DNA from: Lachnospiraceae bacterium
Lineage (GTDB): Bacteria; Bacillota; Clostridia; Lachnospirales; Lachnospiraceae
NCBI GenBank assembly: GCA_015057085.1
Contig: SVFB01000036.1
Span: 62,001 to 126,000 of the forward strand
DNA length: 64,000 nt
Direction: 5' to 3'
Under the pieces are notes generated by a model that ran no database searches, had not been told where the DNA came from, and was given only the letters and a program-made list of their open reading frames with translations. Below, piece by piece: positions 30,200 through 37,944 of this stretch. Position numbers and translations under genes: made by a program. The stretch's first letter is position 1. Each line of letters starts with the position of its first letter.

Positions 30200-30697
30200 A
30201 TGGGAGATCCAAAGCTACATAAACATTTCGGGCATATTTTTAGATTGATTCACAACGGAATCGACCGTTATTTTACAAATCATAATCTGGATTCCTTTGG
30301 TGTGAAGTTGACTATGGCCCAATGTGCGGTCATGCATTATCTGTATGATCACAAAGAGACTGATGTATTTCAAAAAGATATTGAGAATGCATTCCAGATT
30401 TCCGGAGCGACTGCTTCAAATACGCTAAAGGGAATGGAGAAGCAGGGCGTGATTACCAGAACGCCAATGCCGGAGGACGGCCGAAAGAAAAAGATTGCTT
30501 TAACGGAGCGAGGACGGCAGTTTCATGAACGTGCCATCTCTAATATGGAAGAATTAGAAAGAACTCTAATTAAGGGAATGACGGAAGAAGAAGTCACAAC
30601 ATATAGACGACTTTTGCTCAAATCTGTAGAAAATTTAGATGAAATCACCGGTATGTTGAGCGACGAAAAAGAGAATAAAAAAGGCTTTAAAAAGTAG
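30200..30697 (+). CDS. MarR-family transcriptional regulator
   Basis: 165 residues with a winged helix-turn-helix (FQKDIENAFQISGATASNTLKGMEKQGVITR) and wing EDGRKKKIALTERG. It is the last gene of the exporter operon, behind AGGAGGAC, which suggests autorepression of the operon through the palindromes at 26459 and 26479. Ligand binding presumably relieves repression. Confidence 0.92.
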   Translation: MGDPKLHKHFGHIFRLIHNGIDRYFTNHNLDSFGVKLTMAQCAVMHYLYDHKETDVFQKDIENAFQISGATASNTLKGMEKQGVITRTPMPEDGRKKKIALTERGRQFHERAISNMEELERTLIKGMTEEEVTTYRRLLLKSVENLDEITGMLSDEKENKKGFKK

Positions 30698-30722
30698 TCG
30701 CGAAAAATATAAAACAGGTGTA

Positions 30723-30760
30723 AAAGCGCGTGGAATCTAGGTTCTGCGCGCTTTGTTTTT
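30723..30760 (+). terminator. Terminator of the ABC/MarR operon
   Basis: AAAGCGCG and CGCGCTTT enclose a 16-nt loop, followed by G and TTTTT. Confidence 0.8.
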
Positions 30761-30784
30761 GCATGGAATGGACAAAAAAATTGG

Positions 30785-30835
30785 ACACAAAATCTAGTTT
30801 TTGTAACTTGACAGAACCACAATATATAGTATAAT
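30785..30835 (+). promoter_or_regulatory. nrdD promoter with paired NrdR-like boxes
   Basis: TTGACA and TATAAT with 16-bp spacing. CCACAATATATAGTAT (30817) overlaps the -10 and matches the NrdR box consensus (ACACWATATATWGTGT) closely. A weaker box, ACACAAAATCTAGTTT, starts at 30785, exactly 32 bp upstream, or three helical turns. Pairs of boxes at whole helical turns are the known mark of NrdR repression. Confidence 0.75.
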
Positions 30836-30910
30836 AAAAGATACGTGAGGGCCAGTGCGCTCTAAATTAAGAAAATTTCCGGTAAGAAAGCGCCGGATAG
30901 GAGGGTGTAT

Positions 30911-33118
30911 ATGAAAATCATCAAGCGAAGCGGAAGCGAAGTAAATTTTGATGTCACAAAAATTATAAGCGCCATTGAAAAAGCAAACGAATCCGTAATC
31001 GATTACGAAAAACTTACATCAGAACAGATCGAAGAGATTGCAGCGAATGTTGAGACCGCATGTCAGAATATGAAACGCTCTCCTTCTGTAGAAGAAATTC
31101 AGGATATGGTAGAGAACCAGCTTATGAATCAACGCGCATTTACCGTAGCCAGAAATTATATCACTTATCGTTATAAGAGAGCGCTTGTTCGTAAATCAAA
31201 TTCTACGGATGAGCAGATTTTGAGTTTGATTGAATGCAATAAAGAAGAAGTAAAGCAGGAGAATTCAAACAAGAATCCAACCGTTAGCTCCGTACAGCGT
31301 GACTATATGGCAGGAGAAGTTTCAAAGGATATCACAAAGAGATTCCTTCTTCCGGAGGAGATTGTGGATGCACATGAGAAGGGCTTGATTCATTTCCATG
31401 ATGCGGATTATTTTGCGCAGCATATGCACAATTGCTGTCTTGTAAATTTAGATGATATGCTTCAAAACGGAACCGTTATTTCCGAGACCATGATTGACAA
31501 GCCGCGCAGCTTTTCTACTGCATGCAATATCGCAACACAGGCAATCGCACAGATTGCTTCTAATCAGTATGGTGGACAGAGTATTTCATTGGCACATCTT
31601 GCACCATTTGTACAAATCAGCCGTGAAAAGTTCCGTAAGCAGGTTGCAGAGGAATACAAGGCTGCCAATGTTACCGTTGACGAGGCGCAGATTAATCAGA
31701 TTGCAGAACTTCGCGTAAAAGAAGAAATCAATCGCGGCGTTCAGATGATTCAGTATCAGGTTATCACATTAATGACCACCAACGGACAGGCTCCGTTCAT
31801 CACAGTATTTATGTATTTGAACGAGGTGCCGGAAGGTCAGACCAGAGAAGATCTTGCAGCAATTATCGAAGAGATGCTGCGTCAGAGAATCAAAGGTGTA
31901 AAGAATGAAAAGGGCGTTTATATCACTCCTGCATTCCCGAAATTGATTTATGTACTTCAGGAGAATAATATTACCGAAGGCTCAGAATATTGGGAATTGA
32001 CAAAGCTTGCAGCACAGTGCTCCGCAAAGAGACTTGTTCCGGATTATATTTCCGAAAAGGTGATGCGTGAATTGAAAGACGGAGATGTATATACCTGTAT
32101 GGGATGTCGTTCTTTCTTAACCGTAGACCGCTGCTCTCCTGCAGTAGGTAATATTGCAAATGCAAAGAATTATGTAGAAGGAAAGAGAAAATATTACGGC
32201 CGTTTCAATCAGGGTGTTGTCACCATCAACTTAGTTGATGTTGCTTGCTCTTCAGAAGGAAATGAAAAGCGCTTCTGGGAGATTCTCGATGAGCGCTTGG
32301 AACTTTGCCATAAGGCATTGCTTTGCAGACATAAGAGATTGCTTGGCACACCTTCGGATGTTGCTCCGATTCTTTGGCAGAATGGTGCGCTTGCAAGATT
32401 AAAGAAGGGCGAGAAAATTGACCGCTTGTTATTTGACGGTTATTCAACAATTTCTCTCGGATATGCAGGATTGTGCGAAACTGTTCGCTATATGAAAGGT
32501 GTTTCTCATACGGATCCTGAAATCGGAACTCCATTTGCTTTGGAGGTAATGCAGAAATTAAATGATGCCTGTGCAAAGTGGAAGGCTGAGTCCAATATTG
32601 ACTTTAGTTTATATGGAACTCCTCTTGAGTCCACTACTTATAAGTTTGCAAAATGCTTACAGAAGCGTTTTGGAATCATCGAGGGTGTCACAGATAAGAA
32701 TTATATTACAAACAGCTATCATGTTCATGTAACTGAGAATATCAATGCATTTGATAAATTAAAGTTCGAAGCACAATTCCAGAAATTATCTCCGGGTGGT
32801 GCAATCAGCTATGTGGAAGTGCCAAATATGCAGGATAATATTCCGGCGGTACTTTCTGTGATGCAGTATATCTACGACAACATCATGTATGCTAAGTTGA
32901 ATACAAAGAGTGATTTTTGTATGGAATGTGGCTACGATGGAGAAATCAAGATCGTAGAAGAGGAAGGCAGCGGAAAGCTGGTTTGGGAATGCCCGAACTG
33001 CGGTAACCGCAACCAGGACAAGATGAGCGTTGCAAGAAGAACTTGCGGCTATATCGGAACACAGTTCTGGAATCAGGGACGTACTCAGGAGATTCGGGAG
33101 AGAGTACTTCACTTATAA
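30911..33118 (+). CDS. nrdD: Anaerobic ribonucleoside-triphosphate reductase (class III)
   Basis: 735 residues from the ATG at 30911, five bases after AGGAGGG; the track's GTG at 30905 lies in the ribosome site. It makes deoxyribonucleotides under anaerobic conditions with a glycyl radical. Residues 1-90 are an ATP-cone (MKIIKRSGSEVNFDVTKI). The catalytic barrel contains paired cysteines (CMGCRSF). The C-terminus has a zinc site (CMECGYDG, CPNCGNR) and the glycyl radical loop RTCGYIGTQFW. The activase gene follows. Confidence 0.97.
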   Translation: MKIIKRSGSEVNFDVTKIISAIEKANESVIDYEKLTSEQIEEIAANVETACQNMKRSPSVEEIQDMVENQLMNQRAFTVARNYITYRYKRALVRKSNSTDEQILSLIECNKEEVKQENSNKNPTVSSVQRDYMAGEVSKDITKRFLLPEEIVDAHEKGLIHFHDADYFAQHMHNCCLVNLDDMLQNGTVISETMIDKPRSFSTACNIATQAIAQIASNQYGGQSISLAHLAPFVQISREKFRKQVAEEYKAANVTVDEAQINQIAELRVKEEINRGVQMIQYQVITLMTTNGQAPFITVFMYLNEVPEGQTREDLAAIIEEMLRQRIKGVKNEKGVYITPAFPKLIYVLQENNITEGSEYWELTKLAAQCSAKRLVPDYISEKVMRELKDGDVYTCMGCRSFLTVDRCSPAVGNIANAKNYVEGKRKYYGRFNQGVVTINLVDVACSSEGNEKRFWEILDERLELCHKALLCRHKRLLGTPSDVAPILWQNGALARLKKGEKIDRLLFDGYSTISLGYAGLCETVRYMKGVSHTDPEIGTPFALEVMQKLNDACAKWKAESNIDFSLYGTPLESTTYKFAKCLQKRFGIIEGVTDKNYITNSYHVHVTENINAFDKLKFEAQFQKLSPGGAISYVEVPNMQDNIPAVLSVMQYIYDNIMYAKLNTKSDFCMECGYDGEIKIVEEEGSGKLVWECPNCGNRNQDKMSVARRTCGYIGTQFWNQGRTQEIRERVLHL

Positions 33119-33138
33119 AATAGGACGAGTTTACAATT

Positions 33139-33687
33139 ATGTATTACGGAACCATTAAAAAAGCAGATATTGCCAACGGAGAAGGCGTTCGTGTAAGCCT
33201 GTTCGTATCAGGTTGCACAAACGCCTGTCCGGGGTGTTTTCAGCCGGAAACCTGGGATTTTCATTACGGCAGTGAATTTACAAAGGCTACGGAAGATGAA
33301 ATTATAAATGAATTAAAGAGCGGATATTATCAAGGCTTGACTGTTTTGGGAGGAGAACCTTTCGAACCATCAAATCAAATTGCTTTATTGCCATTTCTGA
33401 AGCGGGTTCATGAGGAACTGCCAAACAGAGATATCTGGATGTTTACCGGAAATTTGTATGAGGATTTATTGCCGGGTGGACGACGTTATACAGAAGCAAC
33501 CGATGAAATTTTAGATTTAATCGATATTTTGGTGGATGGAAGATTCGAACAATCCAAGATGAATCTTCGCATCAAATTTCGAGGTTCCACAAATCAAAGA
33601 ATTATCGACATGAAAAAGACAAGAGCGGCAGGAGAGGTTGTGCTTTCTCCATTGAATGCCAAAGGTCTTGAAGATGAAAAAAGATAA
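33139..33687 (+). CDS. nrdG: Anaerobic ribonucleotide reductase-activating protein
   Basis: 182-residue radical SAM activase that places the glycyl radical on NrdD. CTNACPGC gives the CX3CX2C cluster motif (residues 26-33); TVLGGEPFEP is the SAM-binding GGEP. Start 20 bp after the nrdD stop, same operon. Confidence 0.97.
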   Translation: MYYGTIKKADIANGEGVRVSLFVSGCTNACPGCFQPETWDFHYGSEFTKATEDEIINELKSGYYQGLTVLGGEPFEPSNQIALLPFLKRVHEELPNRDIWMFTGNLYEDLLPGGRRYTEATDEILDLIDILVDGRFEQSKMNLRIKFRGSTNQRIIDMKKTRAAGEVVLSPLNAKGLEDEKR

Positions 33688-33695
33688 TCAAAACA

Positions 33696-33725
33696 AAAAG
33701 GATGTGAATGATTCACATCCTTTTA
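33696..33725. terminator. Bidirectional terminator after nrdG
   Basis: AAAAGGATGTGAA-tga-TTCACATCCTTTT with A and T runs; serves nrdDG and the converging gene at 33736. Confidence 0.9.
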
Positions 33726-33735
33726 TTACGTTCTG

Positions 33736-34059
33736 CTATTGCAGATGCACTTCCTCTTGTTGGAAATCTTCATCGCTTTCAGGGGGATTCAGTTCCGCCC
33801 AGTTCGGGTCTTCCGTTCCCATAAAGTGATTGAAAAAGGTGTAACCGAGACACCAGATAAATCCGAAAATGGTACCGGATAATGCGATATACAAAAGCAT
33901 CTTTAATACAAATCCGGCAGTTAAATCGTGTCGTAAAAAATGGAGAACCAACATATAGATTGGTTTTAATAACATTAAGAAAACACCGATATAAAGAGCT
34001 GCCAGAGTTCCAATTACATAAAAAGTAACTGCAATAAATAAGTGTTTTTTCTTTTCCAT
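33736..34059 (-). CDS. Small predicted membrane protein
   Basis: 107 residues from MEKKKHLF (ATG 34059, behind AAGGAGC). The track start at 34107 would add 16 residues without a ribosome site. Two or three hydrophobic segments (about 6-35, 52-78) are followed by an acidic C-terminal tail (NPPESDEDFQQEE). No family recognised. Confidence 0.7.
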   Translation of the reverse strand: MEKKKHLFIAVTFYVIGTLAALYIGVFLMLLKPIYMLVLHFLRHDLTAGFVLKMLLYIALSGTIFGFIWCLGYTFFNHFMGTEDPNWAELNPPESDEDFQQEEVHLQ

Positions 34060-34222
34060 ATTTTTGCTCCTTGCATCTATTTTGCCACAGAATGCTTGAT
34101 TTTTCAAGTCGGACTGTAGTCACAGAGGTGTCTTGAAAATTTAGGTTAAAGTCTATATAATAAGTTCGTTTGAAGAAGCACAGACAAGAATTGTGTTTGA
34201 ATAACAGAAAAGAGGTTTTTAG

Positions 34223-35188
34223 ATGTTATACATGGTGAACGGTTTATCCGAAAATGTCATTTCTCTTTTGGGAGTATTGGTTGCCTTTTTAGGTACTGTA
34301 TTATTTACAGTGGTATTTAAGGAGAAACTTCCAAGAGATCAGGGCAGACAATTCGCAGTGGAAGGCGCAAAGAGTGCCGGAAAGCCGAGAGGCGCCGGAA
34401 TCATCTTTATATTTGTGTTTGCGGTTGCGACACTATGGTTTGTAAAATATTCACTTGAATTATTGTTTTATGTGTTGCTTGTGATTGTCGAAATGTTTAC
34501 AGGATATTTTGATGATGCGGCAGAAAAACCATGGAACGAATATTTAAAAGGCGCATTGGATCTTGTGGTTGCAGTATTAACCGCAGTGGTTTATCTGTAT
34601 TACAATGATTCCACAGTTACCTTTGCTTTGTTTGGAAATACCACAATTACGATTCCGCCGGTTGTATACGGAATCCTCACGGTAGTTCTGGTTTGGGCAG
34701 CCATCAATGTGACAAACTGCTCAGATGGAGTGGACGGCCTTTCCGGAAGTGTGAGTATTGTGACTTTACTCAGTTTTTATATGTTTGCAAAGCTGTCAAA
34801 TAATCCGGATTCCTTTATGTTTGCAGAGGTCCTGTTTGCACTTTGTCTTATGGGATATCTGTGGTTTAATGCAACGCCAAGTTTGATTTTGATGGGAGAT
34901 GCAGGTAGTCGTGCAATGGGATTTTTCCTTGCTATTGCAGCAATGAAGAGTCATAGCCCGTTTTTGTTTATCCCATTCGCAATCGTATTGATTTTGGATG
35001 GCGGACTGGGATTGGTGAAGGTTTCTCTGCTTCGTTTTCTTAAGATTCATATTCTAAAGAATACTTTAACACCGCTTCATGACAATGTGCGCAAGAAGAA
35101 AGAATGGTCGAATGCGCAGGTGACGATTCGCTTTACAATCATTCAAATTGCAATCAGCGTTTTCGTATTATATTTGTATCAATTGTAA
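34223..35188 (+). CDS. MraY/WecA-like prenyl-phosphate sugar-phosphate transferase
   Basis: 321 residues with about nine to ten hydrophobic segments. The family's catalytic motifs are visible: GYFDDAAEKPWN (aspartate pair and lysine), NVTNCSDGVDGLSG, and LMGDAGSRAMGF. The last cytosolic loop reads TPLHDNVRKKKEWSNAQV, whereas MraY has an HHFE-type motif and GWSE. The usual mur/dcw genes are absent, so this is a paralog rather than the housekeeping MraY. The likely reaction is transfer of a sugar-1-phosphate from a UDP-sugar to undecaprenyl phosphate; the sugar is unknown. Confidence 0.82.
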   Translation: MLYMVNGLSENVISLLGVLVAFLGTVLFTVVFKEKLPRDQGRQFAVEGAKSAGKPRGAGIIFIFVFAVATLWFVKYSLELLFYVLLVIVEMFTGYFDDAAEKPWNEYLKGALDLVVAVLTAVVYLYYNDSTVTFALFGNTTITIPPVVYGILTVVLVWAAINVTNCSDGVDGLSGSVSIVTLLSFYMFAKLSNNPDSFMFAEVLFALCLMGYLWFNATPSLILMGDAGSRAMGFFLAIAAMKSHSPFLFIPFAIVLILDGGLGLVKVSLLRFLKIHILKNTLTPLHDNVRKKKEWSNAQVTIRFTIIQIAISVFVLYLYQL

Positions 35189-35192
35189 TTGT

Positions 35193-35218
35193 AATCGGGA
35201 GAGCAATCTCCCGATTTT
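35193..35218 (+). terminator. Intrinsic terminator after the MraY-like gene
   Basis: AATCGGGAGA-gcaa-TCTCCCGATT then TT. The T-run is short, but the stem is perfect. Confidence 0.75.
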
Positions 35219-35243
35219 GATATTATGTAAAATATGTTATACT
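35215..35243 (+). promoter_or_regulatory. Promoter placed for a leaderless mRNA
   Basis: TTTTGA and TATACT with 17-bp spacing. The -10 box ends six bases before the ATG at 35250, and no Shine-Dalgarno sequence fits between, so transcription would start at or next to the start codon. Confidence 0.45.
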
Positions 35244-35249
35244 CATTCC

Positions 35250-36293
35250 ATGGTTGAAAATTACGAACATTACATCACAAAAAATATAAAAGCATATTAT
35301 AAAAGACGAATCTGGATGCCGCTTTTGTACATCATCCTTTTGGCAATTTGCTGGGGCCTTTTTTCAATGAGTGATATTCTTCGTCCAATCAGGTTGACGC
35401 AGGATGCAGATTTGAATTATTTTTACGAAAAGGAACCGCATTATGTGAAAGCAGATTTTGAAAATCTGACCTTTACAGGCTATATTGCGACAGAACGCGG
35501 AAAGACCAAAGGATATTATTACTATGTATCCTGGGGAAATTCTGTGGCAGTGGTATTGTTGTCTCCGGAAACCTGCGAGCAGGGAAATCCGAGCATTGAA
35601 AGTCTGTCAGTTTATGGCAAATTGATAAAAGGCGGAGAAACATATACCAAGCTATTGGAAAATATGGCTTCGGATTTGGATTGGACAGACACCGGAATCA
35701 CGGAAGCACTGCCGGATATTTATTTCAGCGAACCGGCAAATCATACCACATATACGTATATGATGTTCTTGCTGTATTTTGCGACTTTGATTTTTGCAGT
35801 GATTAGTGTGCTGATTGATTTGCTCCATATGATTTTCCCGGTGACGGCTCCGGCCTGCCAGAACCTGGTGGTATTTGGCAATCCGAAGAGACAACTGGAG
35901 GAGGCAGAAGAGGAACTTGCTACACTGCCACAGCTTGCAACGGAAGATATGTTTATCACGGAGCATTATTTTATCATGACAAGCCCGGTGGGAAATGCCA
36001 TTGTGCCAATCAATCAGATTCTGTGGATTTACAAGCATTCCACATTGCACAAATTCCTGTGGTATCACTTCAGCATCTCATATACGATGCACATTTATGC
36101 TAAGAAGCATTTTTATATTCATTGCCCGAAGAATATCAAATCGGACATTGATGGTATTATGGATTATCTTGCAGAAGCAAATCATGATATTGTGGTTGGA
36201 TTCTCGGAGAAGAATCGATTGAAGGTGCAGGCGCAGTACGAAAAGCCGTTCCATGTGGAGAAAATTGTGGCGGTTTTGCGCAAGAGGATTTAA
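35250..36293 (+). CDS. Predicted membrane protein, unknown function
   Basis: 347 residues from MVENYEHYI (ATG 35250). The track start at 35148 lies inside the upstream gene and reads through the terminator. Two membrane segments (about 26-45 and 170-195) enclose an extracytoplasmic domain of about 120 residues, with a cytosolic C-terminal domain of about 150 residues. No family securely recognised; it resembles other two-segment Lachnospiraceae proteins. It may be co-transcribed with the methyltransferase 28 bp downstream. Confidence 0.75.
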   Translation: MVENYEHYITKNIKAYYKRRIWMPLLYIILLAICWGLFSMSDILRPIRLTQDADLNYFYEKEPHYVKADFENLTFTGYIATERGKTKGYYYYVSWGNSVAVVLLSPETCEQGNPSIESLSVYGKLIKGGETYTKLLENMASDLDWTDTGITEALPDIYFSEPANHTTYTYMMFLLYFATLIFAVISVLIDLLHMIFPVTAPACQNLVVFGNPKRQLEEAEEELATLPQLATEDMFITEHYFIMTSPVGNAIVPINQILWIYKHSTLHKFLWYHFSISYTMHIYAKKHFYIHCPKNIKSDIDGIMDYLAEANHDIVVGFSEKNRLKVQAQYEKPFHVEKIVAVLRKRI

Positions 36294-36320
36294 TATACAG
36301 AAACGGAAATCAAAAAACAA

Positions 36321-37082
36321 ATGGATGCATATACAGATTTTGCATCTGTCTACGATCGGTTTATGGACAACGTACCTTACGAGCTGTGGGCAGATCGAAT
36401 TGCAGAAATACTAAAAGAATATGGCATCGAGCAAGGGCTTTTGCTGGATCTTTGCTGCGGGACAGGAAAGCTGACCCGCTTGCTTCGTCAAAAGGGTTTC
36501 GATATGATTGGCGTGGATGCCTCTGAGGAAATGCTTCAGATTGCACTGGAGCAAGATGCGCAAAATATTTTATATCTGAACCAGGATGCCAGAGAATTTG
36601 AGTTGTATGGAACGGTGCAAGCAATCATCAGTGCCTGCGACAGTTTGAATTATATTACGGAACCGGAAGATTTAAAGCAGGTTTTTCACCTTGCGAATAA
36701 TTATTTGGAAGCCAGAGGCCTGTTGATCTTCGATATGAACACTCCGTACAAATACGAGAAGCTTTTGGCACAGGAAACCTTTGCGGAGAACCGCGAGGAC
36801 TGCGCCTTTATCTGGGACAATTATTATGATAAAGAAGCGAAAATCAACGCCTATGATTTGACCTTATTTATCGCAGATAAAGCAGGAAAGTTCGACCGCT
36901 TTGAGGAAGAACATTATGAAAGATGCTATACTCTTTCGGAAATTCAAGCATTGCTTGAAGCGGCAGGAATGGAATTTATCGGCGCCTATGATGATTATAC
37001 GGGACAACCCTTGCGCGAAGATTCGGAGCGCATGGTCATAGTGGCGCGAGAAATGCAGATGGAAGGAAAATACTATGAGTGA
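36321..37082 (+). CDS. Class I SAM-dependent methyltransferase
   Basis: 253 residues. Motif I is LLDLCCGTGKLTRLL (about residue 40) and motif II is MIGVDASEEMLQIA. The later acidic position is ISACDSLNYI. Substrate unknown. The last eight bases overlap hslO, so it forms an operon with hslO and nadE. Confidence 0.88.
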   Translation: MDAYTDFASVYDRFMDNVPYELWADRIAEILKEYGIEQGLLLDLCCGTGKLTRLLRQKGFDMIGVDASEEMLQIALEQDAQNILYLNQDAREFELYGTVQAIISACDSLNYITEPEDLKQVFHLANNYLEARGLLIFDMNTPYKYEKLLAQETFAENREDCAFIWDNYYDKEAKINAYDLTLFIADKAGKFDRFEEEHYERCYTLSEIQALLEAAGMEFIGAYDDYTGQPLREDSERMVIVAREMQMEGKYYE

Positions 37083-37944
37083 TTATATTGTGCGTGCCAC
37101 AGCCTGTGATGACAGCATTCGTGCTTTTGCAATCACATCTAAGGAGACAGTGAGCACAGCTTTAAAAAAGCATGAGACAAGCCCTGTGATGACGGCAGCT
37201 CTGGGAAGACTGATGTCTGCCGGACTGATGATGGGCACGATGATGAAAGGCGATCGCGATTTGCTTACGCTTCAAATCGTATGTGATGGACCTGCGAAGG
37301 GGCTTACAGTGACTGCCGACTCCCATGGACATGTAAAAGGTTATGTGAATCATCCGAATGTGGATGTGCCTTTAAAATATGCAGGAAAACTTGATGTGGG
37401 TGTCGCACTCGGCAACGGTGTGCTATCCGTGATTCGAGATATGGGATTAAAAGAGCCTTACGTGGGTCAGTGCAATTTGCAGACCGGTGAAATCGCTGAG
37501 GATTTGACTTATTATTTTGCAGCCAGCGAACAGGTTCCATCTTCTGTGGGGCTTGGTGTACTCTGCGACCACGAGGGTGTCAGACAAGCCGGTGGTTTTA
37601 TCATTCAACTGATGCCATTTACACCGGATGACGTAATCGATCGCCTGGAGGCAAGGCTGAAGGAAATCGATACGGTAACCAATATGTTAGACAAAGGGAT
37701 GACACCGGAAGAAATGCTTCAGGAAATCTTAGGGGACTTCGGAGTGCAAATCAATGAAACCATTCCATGTTGCTTCCAATGTGATTGCTCTAAAGAAAAG
37801 ATTTCTTCTGCATTGGCAACACTGAATAAAAAAGATTTGCAGGATATGATAGAAGACGGAGAGGATATCGAAGTGAATTGTCATTTCTGCAATAGTGCTT
37901 ATCAATTTACAGTTGAGGATTTAAAGGAGATCTTAAAGAAGTGA
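37075..37944 (+). CDS. hslO: Hsp33 redox-regulated chaperone
   Basis: 289 residues, the usual size. A cytosolic chaperone switched on by oxidation. The C-terminal zinc switch is intact: CFQCDC (C-x-C) and CHFC (C-x2-C) about 32 residues apart. N-terminal core: RATACDDSIRAFAITSKETV and GRLMSAGLMMGTMMKGD. It overlaps its neighbours on both sides (ATGA-type coupling). Confidence 0.97.
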   Translation: MSDYIVRATACDDSIRAFAITSKETVSTALKKHETSPVMTAALGRLMSAGLMMGTMMKGDRDLLTLQIVCDGPAKGLTVTADSHGHVKGYVNHPNVDVPLKYAGKLDVGVALGNGVLSVIRDMGLKEPYVGQCNLQTGEIAEDLTYYFAASEQVPSSVGLGVLCDHEGVRQAGGFIIQLMPFTPDDVIDRLEARLKEIDTVTNMLDKGMTPEEMLQEILGDFGVQINETIPCCFQCDCSKEKISSALATLNKKDLQDMIEDGEDIEVNCHFCNSAYQFTVEDLKEILKK

